NCBI GenBank assembly: GCA_934307695.1
Contig: CAKRCS010000015.1
Location: 1 to 43,835, forward strand
DNA from: an uncultured Agathobacter sp.
Lineage (GTDB): Bacteria; Bacillota; Clostridia; Lachnospirales; Lachnospiraceae
DNA: 43,835 nucleotides
Reading direction: 5' to 3'
This document shows positions 1 through 8,595 of the stretch, one piece after another (within the stretch, counting starts at the first letter, position 1; the number at the start of each line of letters is the position of its first letter). The position numbers and the translations under genes were made by a program. Below the pieces are notes generated by a model that worked only from the letters and a program-made list of their open reading frames with translations, made no database searches and had not been told where the DNA came from.

Positions 1-118
1 CAGTCCTTCCCTTATTCTGTAGCTTTATTCATTGTTAATGGCTCGCCTGCTGATATTGCTTTCTATTGCTTTCTGATCGAACGAGGGTTTCCTTTGTTTT
101 TGATTGGGAAAAGCGCAA
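1..118. other. Unassigned window edge
   Basis: No gene is supported here. On the minus strand, just beyond the leader RNA at 150-241, an ATG near 123 opens a reading frame of only 29 codons, with no resemblance to the transposase that follows the related RNA copy at 40325. The similarity between the two leader copies stops at about position 117, so this edge is either the flank of a truncated element or another sequence that replaced the transposase. Confidence 0.4.
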
Positions 119-149
119 ATTCATACCATTAAATGCACCCTATGAATAT

Positions 150-241
150 AAAAAGGCTTCCCAGATTATCTGGAAAGCCTCATTGGTTTGTATTTGAATT
201 TGGACTACTTGATTTTCTAATTGCATACGCAATTCGTGAAA
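150..241 (-). ncRNA. Detached copy of transposon leader RNA (copy B)
   Basis: Predicted small RNA of about 92 nt on the minus strand. It starts about 7 nt after a TATAAT box and ends in a T-run after a strong hairpin (arms 154-166 and 168-180, T-run at 150-154). A second hairpin has arms 219-224 and 229-234 with a 4-nt loop. The body matches the RNA at 40176-40267 almost base for base through its first ~58 nt, with one difference in the loop of the small hairpin. In the terminator stem the differences all keep base pairing through wobble or compensating changes. No transposase follows in the visible sequence, so this is a solitary or truncated copy. The transcript ends are inferred, not measured. 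Confidence 0.6.
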
Positions 242-247
242 TGTATA

Positions 248-276
248 ATTATACTGTTGATACATCAGACACACAA
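248..276 (-). promoter_or_regulatory. Promoter of leader RNA copy B
   Basis: Minus-strand -35 TTGTGT (271-276) and -10 TATAAT (248-253) with exactly 17 bases between. The same boxes and spacing occur upstream of the second copy at 40141-40169, while the spacer sequences differ. That pattern supports a real promoter. Confidence 0.6.
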
Positions 277-410
277 ATGTAAATAGGGACAAATAAAATA
301 TGGAACATTTTATAGAATGACAAAAAAATAGAAAAGCATAAGCGATGCATTCATGCGAAGCCCCATCGCGTTCCTCAAAAGCCTCCGGCTTTTGTGATCG
401 GCTCTACATA

Positions 411-562
411 TAACGCACATAAGCGATGCCCCGCGGTCGCTCGAAAATCTTCGATTTTCTCGCAATCGCGTTGCTCCTCAAATAAGAAAAGGAGCCACCA
501 CTTTGACAAATAAATTTGTCACGCGGTGTCTCCTTTCTTATTTTCATCGCTTATGCGCGTTA
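411..562. repeat. Palindromic MITE/REP-like block after the UPF0210 gene
   Basis: An 18-bp arm at 411-428 is the inverted match (17 of 18) of 545-562. Between them are a small hairpin around 443-460 and a large imperfect hairpin at about 483-543. A third copy of the core CATAAGCGATG lies outside at 337-347. The right arm covers the stop codon of the UPF0210 gene. The large hairpin could serve as a terminator for that gene. A miniature inverted-repeat element or REP sequence explains the nested palindromes best; the family is not recognised. Confidence 0.5.
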
Positions 563-1924
563 ATTTTTAAAACTATGTACCGGGGCTGGTATTCTGCCGC
601 CACGGTTTACGAATGCGTCGCAGGAGAACTGGTTGACCGGCATGATTGGCGCATAGCCGAGCAGACCGCCGAACTCTACAGTCTCGCCAACGCCCTTGCC
701 GATTACCGGGATCAGGCGGACTGCGGTGGTCTTCTGGTTGATCATACCGATTGCCATCTCGTCTGCGATAATTCCGGAGATCGTGGTTGCCTTGGTGTCT
801 CCAGGTATTGCGATCATATCAAGACCTACGGAGCATACGCAGGTCATTGCTTCAAGCTTTTCAAGGGTAAGTGCACCTGCCTCGACTGCATCGATCATGC
901 CCTGATCTTCGCTGACCGGAATAAATGCTCCGCTCAAGCCGCCGACATAGGAGGATGCCATGATTCCGCCCTTCTTTACCTGATCGTTAAGGAGCGCAAG
1001 TGCTGCGGTTGTTCCCGGTGCGCCTGCATGCTCAAGTCCGATCTCACAGAGGATATCGGCTACACTGTCTCCGATTGCAGGAGTCGGTGCAAGGGACAGG
1101 TCAATGATTCCAAACGGAACATTCAGTCTCTTGGAAGCCTCTTTTGCCACAAGCTGTCCGACACGGGTAACTTTGAATGCGGTCTTTTTGATCGTCTCGC
1201 AAAGAACCTCAAAGCTCTCTCCGCGCACCTTCTCAAGTGCTGTCTTTACAACGCCCGGTCCGCTGACTCCGACATTGATGATCGCGTCAGCTTCGGTTAC
1301 ACCGTGGAATGCGCCCGCCATGAATGGGTTATCATCCGGCGCATTACAGAAGATCACAAGCTTTGCACAGCCCAGGGAATCCTGCTCCTTCGTATATTCT
1401 GCGGTTTCCTTTACGATCTCTCCCATCAGCTTGACTGCATCCATGTTGATACCGGTCTTGGTAGAGCCGACATTGATGGAGCTGCACACAACCTCCGTGG
1501 AGGCAAGTGCCTTCGGGATAGAGCGGATCAGATTCTCGTCCGCAGTTGTCATTCCCTTTGATACCAGAGCGGAATAGCCACCGATAAAGTTGACTCCGAC
1601 TTCTTTTGCTGCGCGGTCGAGCGTCTGTGCGATCGTCACGAAATCATCCGGACTCTTGCAGGCTGCCCCACCGACCAGCGCGATCGGGGTAACGGAAATA
1701 CGCTTGTTTACGATCGGAATACAGTAATTCTTCTCGATGTCCTGTCCTACGGCAACAAGATCCTTTGCCAATGTAGTGATCTTGTTGTAAATATTTGCAT
1801 TGACTTTATCCAAATCGGAGTCGATGCAGTCCAAAAGGCTGATACCGAGTGTGATGGTGCGCACATCAAGGTTCTCCTTTTCGATCATGGCATTTGTTTC
1901 TAATACTTCGCCAATATTTATCAT
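560..1924 (-). CDS. UPF0210 (DUF711/PFL) family protein
   Basis: This 454-residue protein matches the UPF0210 family along its full usual length. Members are related to the PFL/glycyl-radical fold, but their reaction is not established. Recognisable stretches include the N-terminal IGEVLET segment, a central [11 protein letters not shown] region, and a C-terminal block with the [12 protein letters not shown] and GGRIPAP motifs. The start is supported by a GAGGAG Shine-Dalgarno about 8 bases upstream of the ATG. The gene lies 15 bp downstream of the ACT-domain gene, and this two-gene pairing is common across Firmicutes, suggesting a shared, possibly amino-acid-responsive role. Its stop codon sits in an inverted repeat (545-562). 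The family assignment is firm; the function is unknown. Confidence 0.92.
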   Translation of the reverse strand: MINIGEVLETNAMIEKENLDVRTITLGISLLDCIDSDLDKVNANIYNKITTLAKDLVAVGQDIEKNYCIPIVNKRISVTPIALVGGAACKSPDDFVTIAQTLDRAAKEVGVNFIGGYSALVSKGMTTADENLIRSIPKALASTEVVCSSINVGSTKTGINMDAVKLMGEIVKETAEYTKEQDSLGCAKLVIFCNAPDDNPFMAGAFHGVTEADAIINVGVSGPGVVKTALEKVRGESFEVLCETIKKTAFKVTRVGQLVAKEASKRLNVPFGIIDLSLAPTPAIGDSVADILCEIGLEHAGAPGTTAALALLNDQVKKGGIMASSYVGGLSGAFIPVSEDQGMIDAVEAGALTLEKLEAMTCVCSVGLDMIAIPGDTKATTISGIIADEMAIGMINQKTTAVRLIPVIGKGVGETVEFGGLLGYAPIMPVNQFSCDAFVNRGGRIPAPVHSFKN

Positions 1925-1939
1925 GTCTCGTTCTCCTCT

Positions 1940-2212
1940 TTAGATGCGGTGCATTTTTTCAAAAATTTCTTCTTTCTGACACTTGATCGCTACTCCGATA
2001 TTCTCACCGAGTGCATCGAGATCAGAAGATACTTCAGCAAAGGATTTTGATGAGGAGGCAAAGTCTGCGATCATCATCATGTTAAAATAACCGGAAACGA
2101 TCGTCTGGGAAATATCAAGCACGTTGATACCGCCCTCTGCCAGATAGGTACAAACCTTCGCAATAATACCTACCGTGTCTTTGCCAACAACTGTAATAAT
2201 TACTTTATCCAT
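1940..2212 (-). CDS. ACT domain protein (UPF0237)
   Basis: This 90-residue protein consists of one ACT domain, a fold that usually binds amino acids or other small ligands. The N-terminal VVGKDTVGIIAKV strand-helix segment and the following GGINVLDISQT segment are typical. An upstream in-frame extension exists (to 2338), but the start at 2212 is chosen because AAGGAG lies 6 bases before it and because UPF0237 proteins begin with this short strand. The gene follows the metallo-hydrolase by 13 bp and precedes the UPF0210 gene by 15 bp, so the three are probably co-transcribed. It may sense a metabolite for its UPF0210 partner, which is inference. Confidence 0.93.
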   Translation of the reverse strand: MDKVIITVVGKDTVGIIAKVCTYLAEGGINVLDISQTIVSGYFNMMMIADFASSSKSFAEVSSDLDALGENIGVAIKCQKEEIFEKMHRI

Positions 2213-2225
2213 TTTATTCTCCTTT

Positions 2226-3029
2226 TTATTGTACCCGGATGATTGGTGATGGTTCGTCCCTTTTTGCAACATAGATCGGGAAATCCTCCGCTGTATATGA
2301 ATTGTCTCCCATCGTGATCTCCGTGCGGACAGTCTCATACGCCAGATCCGGATAATTATTTTCTTTACTAAGGTGTCCTAACATAACCGTGCCGAACATA
2401 TCGTGCAGGATCTCTCCGAGAAGCTGCCCGCTCCGTTCGTTGGAAAGATGCCCCCGCTCTCCTAGGATACGCTGCTTGAGCGGATATGGATAGCTTCCCA
2501 TCTGAAGCATCCTTACGTCATGGTTTGCTTCTAATAATAATGCATCAAGCCCCTGCAATTCGTCAACTATATTTTGATCATAATTTCCAAGATCCGTCAT
2601 CACCGCCATCTTATGCTCCCCGCTCTCGAAGCGGTAAGCAACCGGATCCGCCGCATCATGCGAGATCGCGATCGGATGAAATGTCATATCCCCGATGATA
2701 AAATTCTCCCTCGGTTCGATTGCCCGGAAAAGCTGCGGATCAATCTGCCCGACTGACTTGGTATGTAAGATTGCATCGATTGTCCCGGCGGTTGCATACA
2801 TCGGTATCCCGTACCTTCTGGCAAGCACGCCAAGCCCTGCAATATGGTCGATGTGCTCATGCGTGATCAGGATTCCCTCCAGATCCTTGCAGCACAGATC
2901 TGCCATGTTAAGGCCGTTTTCGATCCGTTTTCCGCTGATTCCCGCATCGATCAGTACATGTGTATTGTCTGTTCCCACGCAGATGCAGTTGCCACTGCTT
3001 CCGCTGGCAACACTATATAATTCCAGCAT
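2226..3029 (-). CDS. MBL-fold metallo-hydrolase, WalJ/YycJ-like
   Basis: This 267-residue protein belongs to the metallo-beta-lactamase superfamily. The metal-binding motif HEHIDH is at residues 57-62, followed by further ligands in the SHDAADP and GHLSKEN segments. The length and N-terminal VASGSSGN motif match the WalJ/YycJ group of cytoplasmic nucleases or phosphodiesterases linked to replication-division coordination. No walK or walR lies beside it here. The ATG abuts the stop codon of the FtsA-like gene with no spacer, so translation is probably coupled. The superfamily is certain; the WalJ assignment is likely. Confidence 0.9.
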   Translation of the reverse strand: MLELYSVASGSSGNCICVGTDNTHVLIDAGISGKRIENGLNMADLCCKDLEGILITHEHIDHIAGLGVLARRYGIPMYATAGTIDAILHTKSVGQIDPQLFRAIEPRENFIIGDMTFHPIAISHDAADPVAYRFESGEHKMAVMTDLGNYDQNIVDELQGLDALLLEANHDVRMLQMGSYPYPLKQRILGERGHLSNERSGQLLGEILHDMFGTVMLGHLSKENNYPDLAYETVRTEITMGDNSYTAEDFPIYVAKRDEPSPIIRVQ

Positions 3030-5141
3030 TTATTTTTCTTCCCAGTATAGTTCTATTTTGTCACCCTCATGCAGCGTTTCCGTATACTGTGCCTCCCTGC
3101 CGTTTAACAGCGTGATGATGGCTCTTCCTCCGCCTGCATTCAGGTCGAACGTGATCCGCTCGAAAATGTCCACAAAGATATAGCGCTCTTTGCCAAATAA
3201 GGTGACCGGCTCACCGTTTACGGTAACGTTGCAGGCAGTGGTATGTATCTCCTCTTCCAGAGGCTGCTCTTTTGCTTCCGAAGCGGTATTGCCTGCCGGA
3301 TACTCAGTATCGTCAGTTTCCGCTGTTCCAGCATCCGGTGCCTCTGTGCCTGCCCCGGAACCGGAAGCATCTGCCTCCTCATAGCTTCCTGCAAATGATT
3401 CGTTGCCCGGAGTCCACTCAATAGAGAAATTCTCATACACCAGCGTATCAAAATCTGCCTCACGGTTGTTGACCATGATCACATGCTCCGGATCTACATG
3501 GATATCCATAAACTCTGCAACCTGTCCGACCGTGTAGAAATTCCTTGTCTCAATCACATCGCCTTCCTTGATCTCGTAAGATCCCGGTTCGAGGCTTCCG
3601 TTTACCTCAACGAACTTCGGGCAGGTGATCATCTGTCCATTCACCTCAAACGTCATGGTTGCCGATGTATACTCATCAAGCTGGCTGATGCGGTAAGATG
3701 CCGCCTCTCCCATCGTGGACGGCTCGATCGTGATCTCGCTGTTTGGCTCAAGCGGCGTGTTGATGTTCGCCGGCGATCCGTTAAGGGTTACGATTGCAGG
3801 CTCTCCTGCCTCGCCGCGCACGATCCGCTCTGCCCCGTTTACCGTGAAATTGATCGGCGTTCCGCGCTTCGGGAATAGCTGCTCGCGCGGAAATCCTGCT
3901 GCAAGTGCCGCATCCACGATTGTAAGACGGTTGTTGTCATACAGCTTGATGCGCTCCCCATTGAAACGCACCATGATAAAGTTGTTGCGCTGGTCATAAT
4001 AATTCAGGCAGATTCCGATCGGGGTGACTAAAAGCGGATCTTTCTTGATGTCCTCCTGCTCAAAGGTCACCTCGCGGAGTACCTCCTCGCCGCGCAGTGC
4101 AACGCGCTCCTTCGGCAGCTCCAGCCTTTCTGCTAAAAGCTCCGTAAATCCGTGGATCTTTCCGCCGCCTCCGACAACAAAGCACGCACTTACCGTCTTG
4201 TCTCCGTTTAACTCACGGATTTTTGAGGCAACCTCCGTTGTGATCTTCTCCACCGTCGGTGCAACAAGCTCCCATACCTCCTCCGCCGGGATCGTATGGG
4301 TGATGCTCATGATATCTTCGTATGTAATCTCTTTTTCCGTGGTGGAAGCAAGCTTGATCGCCTCCGCCGTCTTAAAATCAACCAGATAGTGCTGTACGAT
4401 CAGCTCGGTAAGCTCGTCCCCGGCATATGGGATCATGCCGTATGCGATAATGCTTCCGTCCTTTGTGATGGAAATATCCGATGTTCCGGCTCCAACATCC
4501 ACAAGCGCGATATTTAACATGCGGTAATTCTCCGGGATTGCCACATTGATCGCGGCGATTGGCTCGAGCGTCATGTTTGCAACCTGAAGTCCTGCCTGTC
4601 CGACCGCTGTATACAATCCATCGACAACATCCTCCGGCAGAAAGGTTACGATGATATCCTCGCCGATCTTGTTCGCCTTATGCCCCTCGATGCTGATAAA
4701 CAATTCATCGTTCAGATAGAACTTGACCACCGAATATCCGACACAGTAGAACTTGTAGCTCGTATCGTTCTTCTCTTTTAAAATATCCTGCGCCTTCTCG
4801 ATTCCAAGCAGATTTAATGTATGAAGATCCTCGTCGGATACAACCGTCTCCTCCGGGAACTCGTACTCAATGTGCGTGGTGACGGTCTTAAGCACACGAC
4901 CTGCGGCAGCGATACAGACATCGGTAAGCTTCTCCCCTACCTGTCTTTCAAGCTCCTCCTTCACGATCCCGATCGTCTTTGCAACACGACCGATATCATG
5001 GATCTGCCCGTCGAGCATGGATCTGGTCTCATGCTGGCGCATGTACTGTGCAACCACGATAAATTCATCGTCCGGCGTCTTGTATCCAACTGTTCCGACT
5101 ACATTGCGTGTACCAATGTCCAATCCAAATACATTACTCAT
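3030..5141 (-). CDS. FtsA-like actin-fold ATPase with long C-terminal extension
   Basis: This 703-residue protein has an FtsA/PilM-type actin-like ATPase over roughly residues 1-380. It contains the FGLDIGTRNV phosphate-1 loop, the VDVGAGTSDISI phosphate-2 loop near 213 and the VVGGGGKIHG adenosine motif near 320. True FtsA ends near residue 420-440. Here the remaining ~320 residues hold beta-rich modules (NFTVNGAE, FEVNGQM and NVTVNGEP repeats) and an acidic low-complexity stretch near 600-645, with no amphipathic C-terminal membrane helix. It lies between coaE (8-bp overlap) and the metallo-hydrolase rather than beside ftsZ. It is therefore an FtsA paralogue, not necessarily the divisome FtsA. 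Its role is unknown; scaffold or envelope assembly are possible. Confidence 0.85.
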   Translation of the reverse strand: MSNVFGLDIGTRNVVGTVGYKTPDDEFIVVAQYMRQHETRSMLDGQIHDIGRVAKTIGIVKEELERQVGEKLTDVCIAAAGRVLKTVTTHIEYEFPEETVVSDEDLHTLNLLGIEKAQDILKEKNDTSYKFYCVGYSVVKFYLNDELFISIEGHKANKIGEDIIVTFLPEDVVDGLYTAVGQAGLQVANMTLEPIAAINVAIPENYRMLNIALVDVGAGTSDISITKDGSIIAYGMIPYAGDELTELIVQHYLVDFKTAEAIKLASTTEKEITYEDIMSITHTIPAEEVWELVAPTVEKITTEVASKIRELNGDKTVSACFVVGGGGKIHGFTELLAERLELPKERVALRGEEVLREVTFEQEDIKKDPLLVTPIGICLNYYDQRNNFIMVRFNGERIKLYDNNRLTIVDAALAAGFPREQLFPKRGTPINFTVNGAERIVRGEAGEPAIVTLNGSPANINTPLEPNSEITIEPSTMGEAASYRISQLDEYTSATMTFEVNGQMITCPKFVEVNGSLEPGSYEIKEGDVIETRNFYTVGQVAEFMDIHVDPEHVIMVNNREADFDTLVYENFSIEWTPGNESFAGSYEEADASGSGAGTEAPDAGTAETDDTEYPAGNTASEAKEQPLEEEIHTTACNVTVNGEPVTLFGKERYIFVDIFERITFDLNAGGGRAIITLLNGREAQYTETLHEGDKIELYWEEK

Positions 5142-5739
5142 CTGTGTCTCTCCTTAAAGCCTTCTCTATTTGTTCGTATGCCTGTTCCGGTGTCCCGTTG
5201 TTGTCGATGACCACCCGGCAGTATCTTCGGTATTCTTCCTCGCTTAGCTGGCTCGCAAAAATGCCATCGATCTTTGTATCGGAATATCCCCTCGATGCGA
5301 TCAGGCGCTTTCTCCGATTCTCCTCGTTGGTATAAATATACCAAAGTTCATCACAAATTGCATCATAATGTTCTTCGATCAGAAGTGCCGCCTCAAGAAA
5401 AAGGAATTCCCTTGTATTCTCCTGCCGCTCCCGGTGCACCTCCTGAAGCACATATTCCTTTACCGCAGGATGGACGATCTGGTTCATCGTCTCCCGCTTT
5501 TGGGGATCTGAAAATATGCAGCCTGCAAGCTTTGCCCTGTCAAAATGCCCGTCCTGCGCGTAGATATCCTCCCCCGCAAAAGCCGCATGGATTGCCTCAT
5601 AGCACGCCGTGTCCGGCTCCATCAGCTCATGCGCGATCTCGTCCGCAAGCATCACCCGCACGCCCTTCTTTTGTTTCAGATACGATAAGATCGCACTTTT
5701 TCCGGCTCCGACACCACCTGTGATTCCGATAAATTTCAT
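5134..5739 (-). CDS. coaE: Dephospho-CoA kinase
   Basis: CoaE phosphorylates dephospho-CoA at the 3'-hydroxyl, the last step of coenzyme A synthesis, in the cytoplasm. The 201-residue length is normal. The P-loop GGVGAGKS is at residues 8-15, and the LADEIAHELMEP and FDRAKLAG segments match the substrate lid region of the family. The gene lies 35 bp downstream of polA, a neighbourhood often seen in Firmicutes, and overlaps the FtsA-like gene by 8 bp, indicating translational coupling. Confidence 0.95.
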   Translation of the reverse strand: MKFIGITGGVGAGKSAILSYLKQKKGVRVMLADEIAHELMEPDTACYEAIHAAFAGEDIYAQDGHFDRAKLAGCIFSDPQKRETMNQIVHPAVKEYVLQEVHRERQENTREFLFLEAALLIEEHYDAICDELWYIYTNEENRRKRLIASRGYSDTKIDGIFASQLSEEEYRRYCRVVIDNNGTPEQAYEQIEKALRRDTDE

Positions 5740-5774
5740 TCTGTTTCCTCTTTTGTATATTGCAGACGCACGTT

Positions 5775-8576
5775 CTAATGTGCGTCGTACCAGTTATCGC
5801 CGAACTCGGTTGACACAACAAGCGCGACATCCAGATCCGCTGCCTTTTGCATCTCCTCCTCCAAAATAGCGATCACTTCCTCTTTCTCATCCTTTGCCGT
5901 CTCGATCAGCAGTTCATCGTGCACCTGCAGGATCAGCCTTGAGCGCATTCCCTCCTGCAAGAGACGGTCATGCACACGGATCATCGCGATCTTGATAATA
6001 TCCGCGGCGGTTCCCTGTATCGGGGAGTTCATCGCCACGCGCTCGCCAAACTGCCGCTGCATGAAATTGCCGGAGGAAAGCTCCGGGATTGGGCGGATAC
6101 GCCCGAACATTGTCCGGATATATCCGTTTTTCTTTGCATGCTCCACCGTATCATCCAAAAACCTCTTGATGTTCGGATAGGTTGCAAAATAGCTGTCAAT
6201 ATAGTCCTGCGCCTCCTTGCGCCCGATGTTTAGATCCTGTGCAAGTCCGAAGGCGCTGATTCCATAGACGATTCCAAAGTTGACCGCCTTGGCGTTGCGG
6301 CGCTGCAGATCCGTAACCTCATCAAAAGGTACGTGGAATACCTGTGACGCGGTAGTTCTGTGAATATCGCGATTCTCGCGGAACGCCTCGATCAGCATCG
6401 CATCCTGCGACATGTGCGCGAGCACTCGCAGCTCGATCTGCGAATAGTCGGAATCCACAAACAAATCGCCCTCCATCGGGTGAAATACCCTTCGGATCAG
6501 CCGTCCAAGCTCGATCCTGATCGGGATATTCTGCAGATTCGGCTCCGTGCTGCTCAAACGTCCGGTCGCGGTGATCGTCTGGTTGAAGGTCGTATGGATC
6601 TTCCCGGACGCATCCACATAGTTGACCAGCCCGTCCGCGTAAGTGGATTTTAACTTTGAGAGCTGCCGGTACTCTAGGATGTCCGCCACAATCGGATAAT
6701 CCACCGCCAGCTTATCGAGTACCTCCGCCGAGGTGGAGTACCCGGTCTTTGTCTTTTTGCCGTTTGGCATCTTTAATTTCTCAAACAAGATCACGCCGAG
6801 CTGCTTCGGGGAGTTGATGTTAAACTCCTCTCCCGCCTGCTCATAGATCTTTGCTTCCAATTCAGAAATAGATACGGAAAGCTTCTCCCCGTATTCCTTC
6901 AGCGCACCGGCATCCATGCAGATTCCCTCGCGCTCCATATCCGAAAGCACAAATACGGTCGGCATCTCGATATCCCTAAAAAGTGCCTCCATCTCATGCT
7001 TTCGCAGCTCCTCCAAAAGGACATCCTTTGCTTTCCATGCAATGTACGCCTCATAGCAAGCCCACTGCGTTACCTTTTGGGCATCTTCCTTTAAAAGCTC
7101 TGCCGGATGTGCTTTTCCGAGAAGATCCTGCTTAGAAGGAACCATAAGTCCCAGATAATCCTTTGCGATATCCTCATACGGGTACTCGCCCTTGAGCGGA
7201 TTTAAAAGGTATGCTGCCACCATCACATCAAAATAGCACTGCCGCACCTTCTTATACTGCTCCCATTCCTGTGGGGCAACCCGCTGTCCAGCCTTTTTCT
7301 GCTCTTCCGCGTATTCCTTCGCGTGCGCATTTCCAAGGATGTCAAAATAGCCAAGTGCCCGCTTCAGATCGGATGTGATCAGCTCCTGTGCTGCGCCCGC
7401 GCTGAGCGTCTGCAGCTGCTCGGTCAGATACGCCGCGGAAAGTTCTTGTCCGGTGCGCAGGAAATAAATATCCTCCTCACCAAACGCGACCGCCATTCCG
7501 GCAAAGGCATTCGTCTCCTCCGCCGCAAATAGGGAAAGCTGTCCGCCCTCCTCCGTATACGTCTGATCGCCGTCTGCGTGGTCATTCTCAACCAGAAAGA
7601 ACGCAAGCGGTCTGCCCGCTGCCTTTTTTAAGATAGCTGCTGCCTCCTTTTGTGACGCAATACAGGTAAAATACTCTGCGGCACGGTTCTTCGGTGCATC
7701 CACATGAAAGCGTGTCAGCAGATTTTTAAATTCCAGACGCTTACACAGAAGGTAAGCCTCCTCCGTGTACAGTGCTTCGTTTGAGGTAAGCCTTGCGGCA
7801 TCCCAGTCAAACGCAACCGGCGCATCCGTGATAATGGTAGCCAGTGTCTTGCTCATGACTGCCTGATCCCAGAACTCCACGATATTCTTTGAAGCACGCG
7901 GCGGCTTCACCTCATCCGCGTGTGCATGGACTTCCTCAATGCTTCCATACTGCCCGATCAGTGCGGTTGCCGTCTTTTCTCCGATTGCCGGCACACCCGG
8001 AATATTGTCTGCCGTGTCACCCATGAGTGCCTTGACATCGATAAATTCCTTCGGTGTAACCAAGTAGCGCGCCTTGACATCGGCAGCGTAATAGTTTTCG
8101 ATCTCGGTTCCGGTGCTCTTTGTCTTAGGAATCCTTATCTGCACATGATCCGTTGCAAGTTGCAGCAGGTCGCGGTCTCCGGACAGCACCTTTACCTCCA
8201 TGCCCTTTTTCTCTCCAAGCACAGACAGGGTTCCGAGCACGTCATCCGCCTCGTAACCCTCTTTTTCCACAATATACACGCCCATCGCCTGAAGCATTTC
8301 CTTCATCAGTGGAACCTGCTGGCGAAGCTCCTCCGCCATCGGCTTGCGCGTACCTTTGTAGCCATCGAACATCTTATGGCGAAAAGTCGGGGCATGCACA
8401 TCGAATGCCACCGTCAGATAGTCCGGCTTCTCCTCTTCAAGGATCTTAAACAGGATGTTCAAAAATCCGTAGACTGCATTCGTGTGCAGCCCTTCGGAGT
8501 TGGTCAGATCCGGCAGCCCGAAAAAGGCTCTGTTTAATATGCTGTGTCCATCAATTAGTACGATCTTTTCGCTCAT
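5775..8576 (-). CDS. polA: DNA polymerase I
   Basis: This 933-residue family A polymerase acts in Okazaki fragment processing and repair. The 5'-3' exonuclease/flap domain occupies about residues 1-290 (IDGHSILNRAFF at the start, ADDVLGT, then GDTADNIPGVPAIGEKTA). The polymerase domain has motif A (DSDYSQIELRVLAH), motif B (RRNAKAVNFGIVYG) and motif C (QVHDELLIE near 886). The central domain at about 310-480 lacks a visible DxE proofreading motif, so the 3'-5' exonuclease is probably inactive, as in many Gram-positive enzymes. It is 19 bp downstream of the aminopeptidase gene, probably in the same transcript. Confidence 0.96.
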   Translation of the reverse strand: MSEKIVLIDGHSILNRAFFGLPDLTNSEGLHTNAVYGFLNILFKILEEEKPDYLTVAFDVHAPTFRHKMFDGYKGTRKPMAEELRQQVPLMKEMLQAMGVYIVEKEGYEADDVLGTLSVLGEKKGMEVKVLSGDRDLLQLATDHVQIRIPKTKSTGTEIENYYAADVKARYLVTPKEFIDVKALMGDTADNIPGVPAIGEKTATALIGQYGSIEEVHAHADEVKPPRASKNIVEFWDQAVMSKTLATIITDAPVAFDWDAARLTSNEALYTEEAYLLCKRLEFKNLLTRFHVDAPKNRAAEYFTCIASQKEAAAILKKAAGRPLAFFLVENDHADGDQTYTEEGGQLSLFAAEETNAFAGMAVAFGEEDIYFLRTGQELSAAYLTEQLQTLSAGAAQELITSDLKRALGYFDILGNAHAKEYAEEQKKAGQRVAPQEWEQYKKVRQCYFDVMVAAYLLNPLKGEYPYEDIAKDYLGLMVPSKQDLLGKAHPAELLKEDAQKVTQWACYEAYIAWKAKDVLLEELRKHEMEALFRDIEMPTVFVLSDMEREGICMDAGALKEYGEKLSVSISELEAKIYEQAGEEFNINSPKQLGVILFEKLKMPNGKKTKTGYSTSAEVLDKLAVDYPIVADILEYRQLSKLKSTYADGLVNYVDASGKIHTTFNQTITATGRLSSTEPNLQNIPIRIELGRLIRRVFHPMEGDLFVDSDYSQIELRVLAHMSQDAMLIEAFRENRDIHRTTASQVFHVPFDEVTDLQRRNAKAVNFGIVYGISAFGLAQDLNIGRKEAQDYIDSYFATYPNIKRFLDDTVEHAKKNGYIRTMFGRIRPIPELSSGNFMQRQFGERVAMNSPIQGTAADIIKIAMIRVHDRLLQEGMRSRLILQVHDELLIETAKDEKEEVIAILEEEMQKAADLDVALVVSTEFGDNWYDAH

Positions 8577-8595
8577 GAGATCTCCGTTTCTATTT

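Noticed and set aside
503..1561. A 352-codon plus-strand open frame opposite the UPF0210 gene
   Set aside because: It is cysteine-rich with no family resemblance, has no good ribosome site, and lies entirely opposite a well-recognised gene.
5775..8576. Active proofreading domain in DNA polymerase I
   Set aside because: No DxE motif is visible in the central domain, so I did not claim 3'-5' exonuclease activity.
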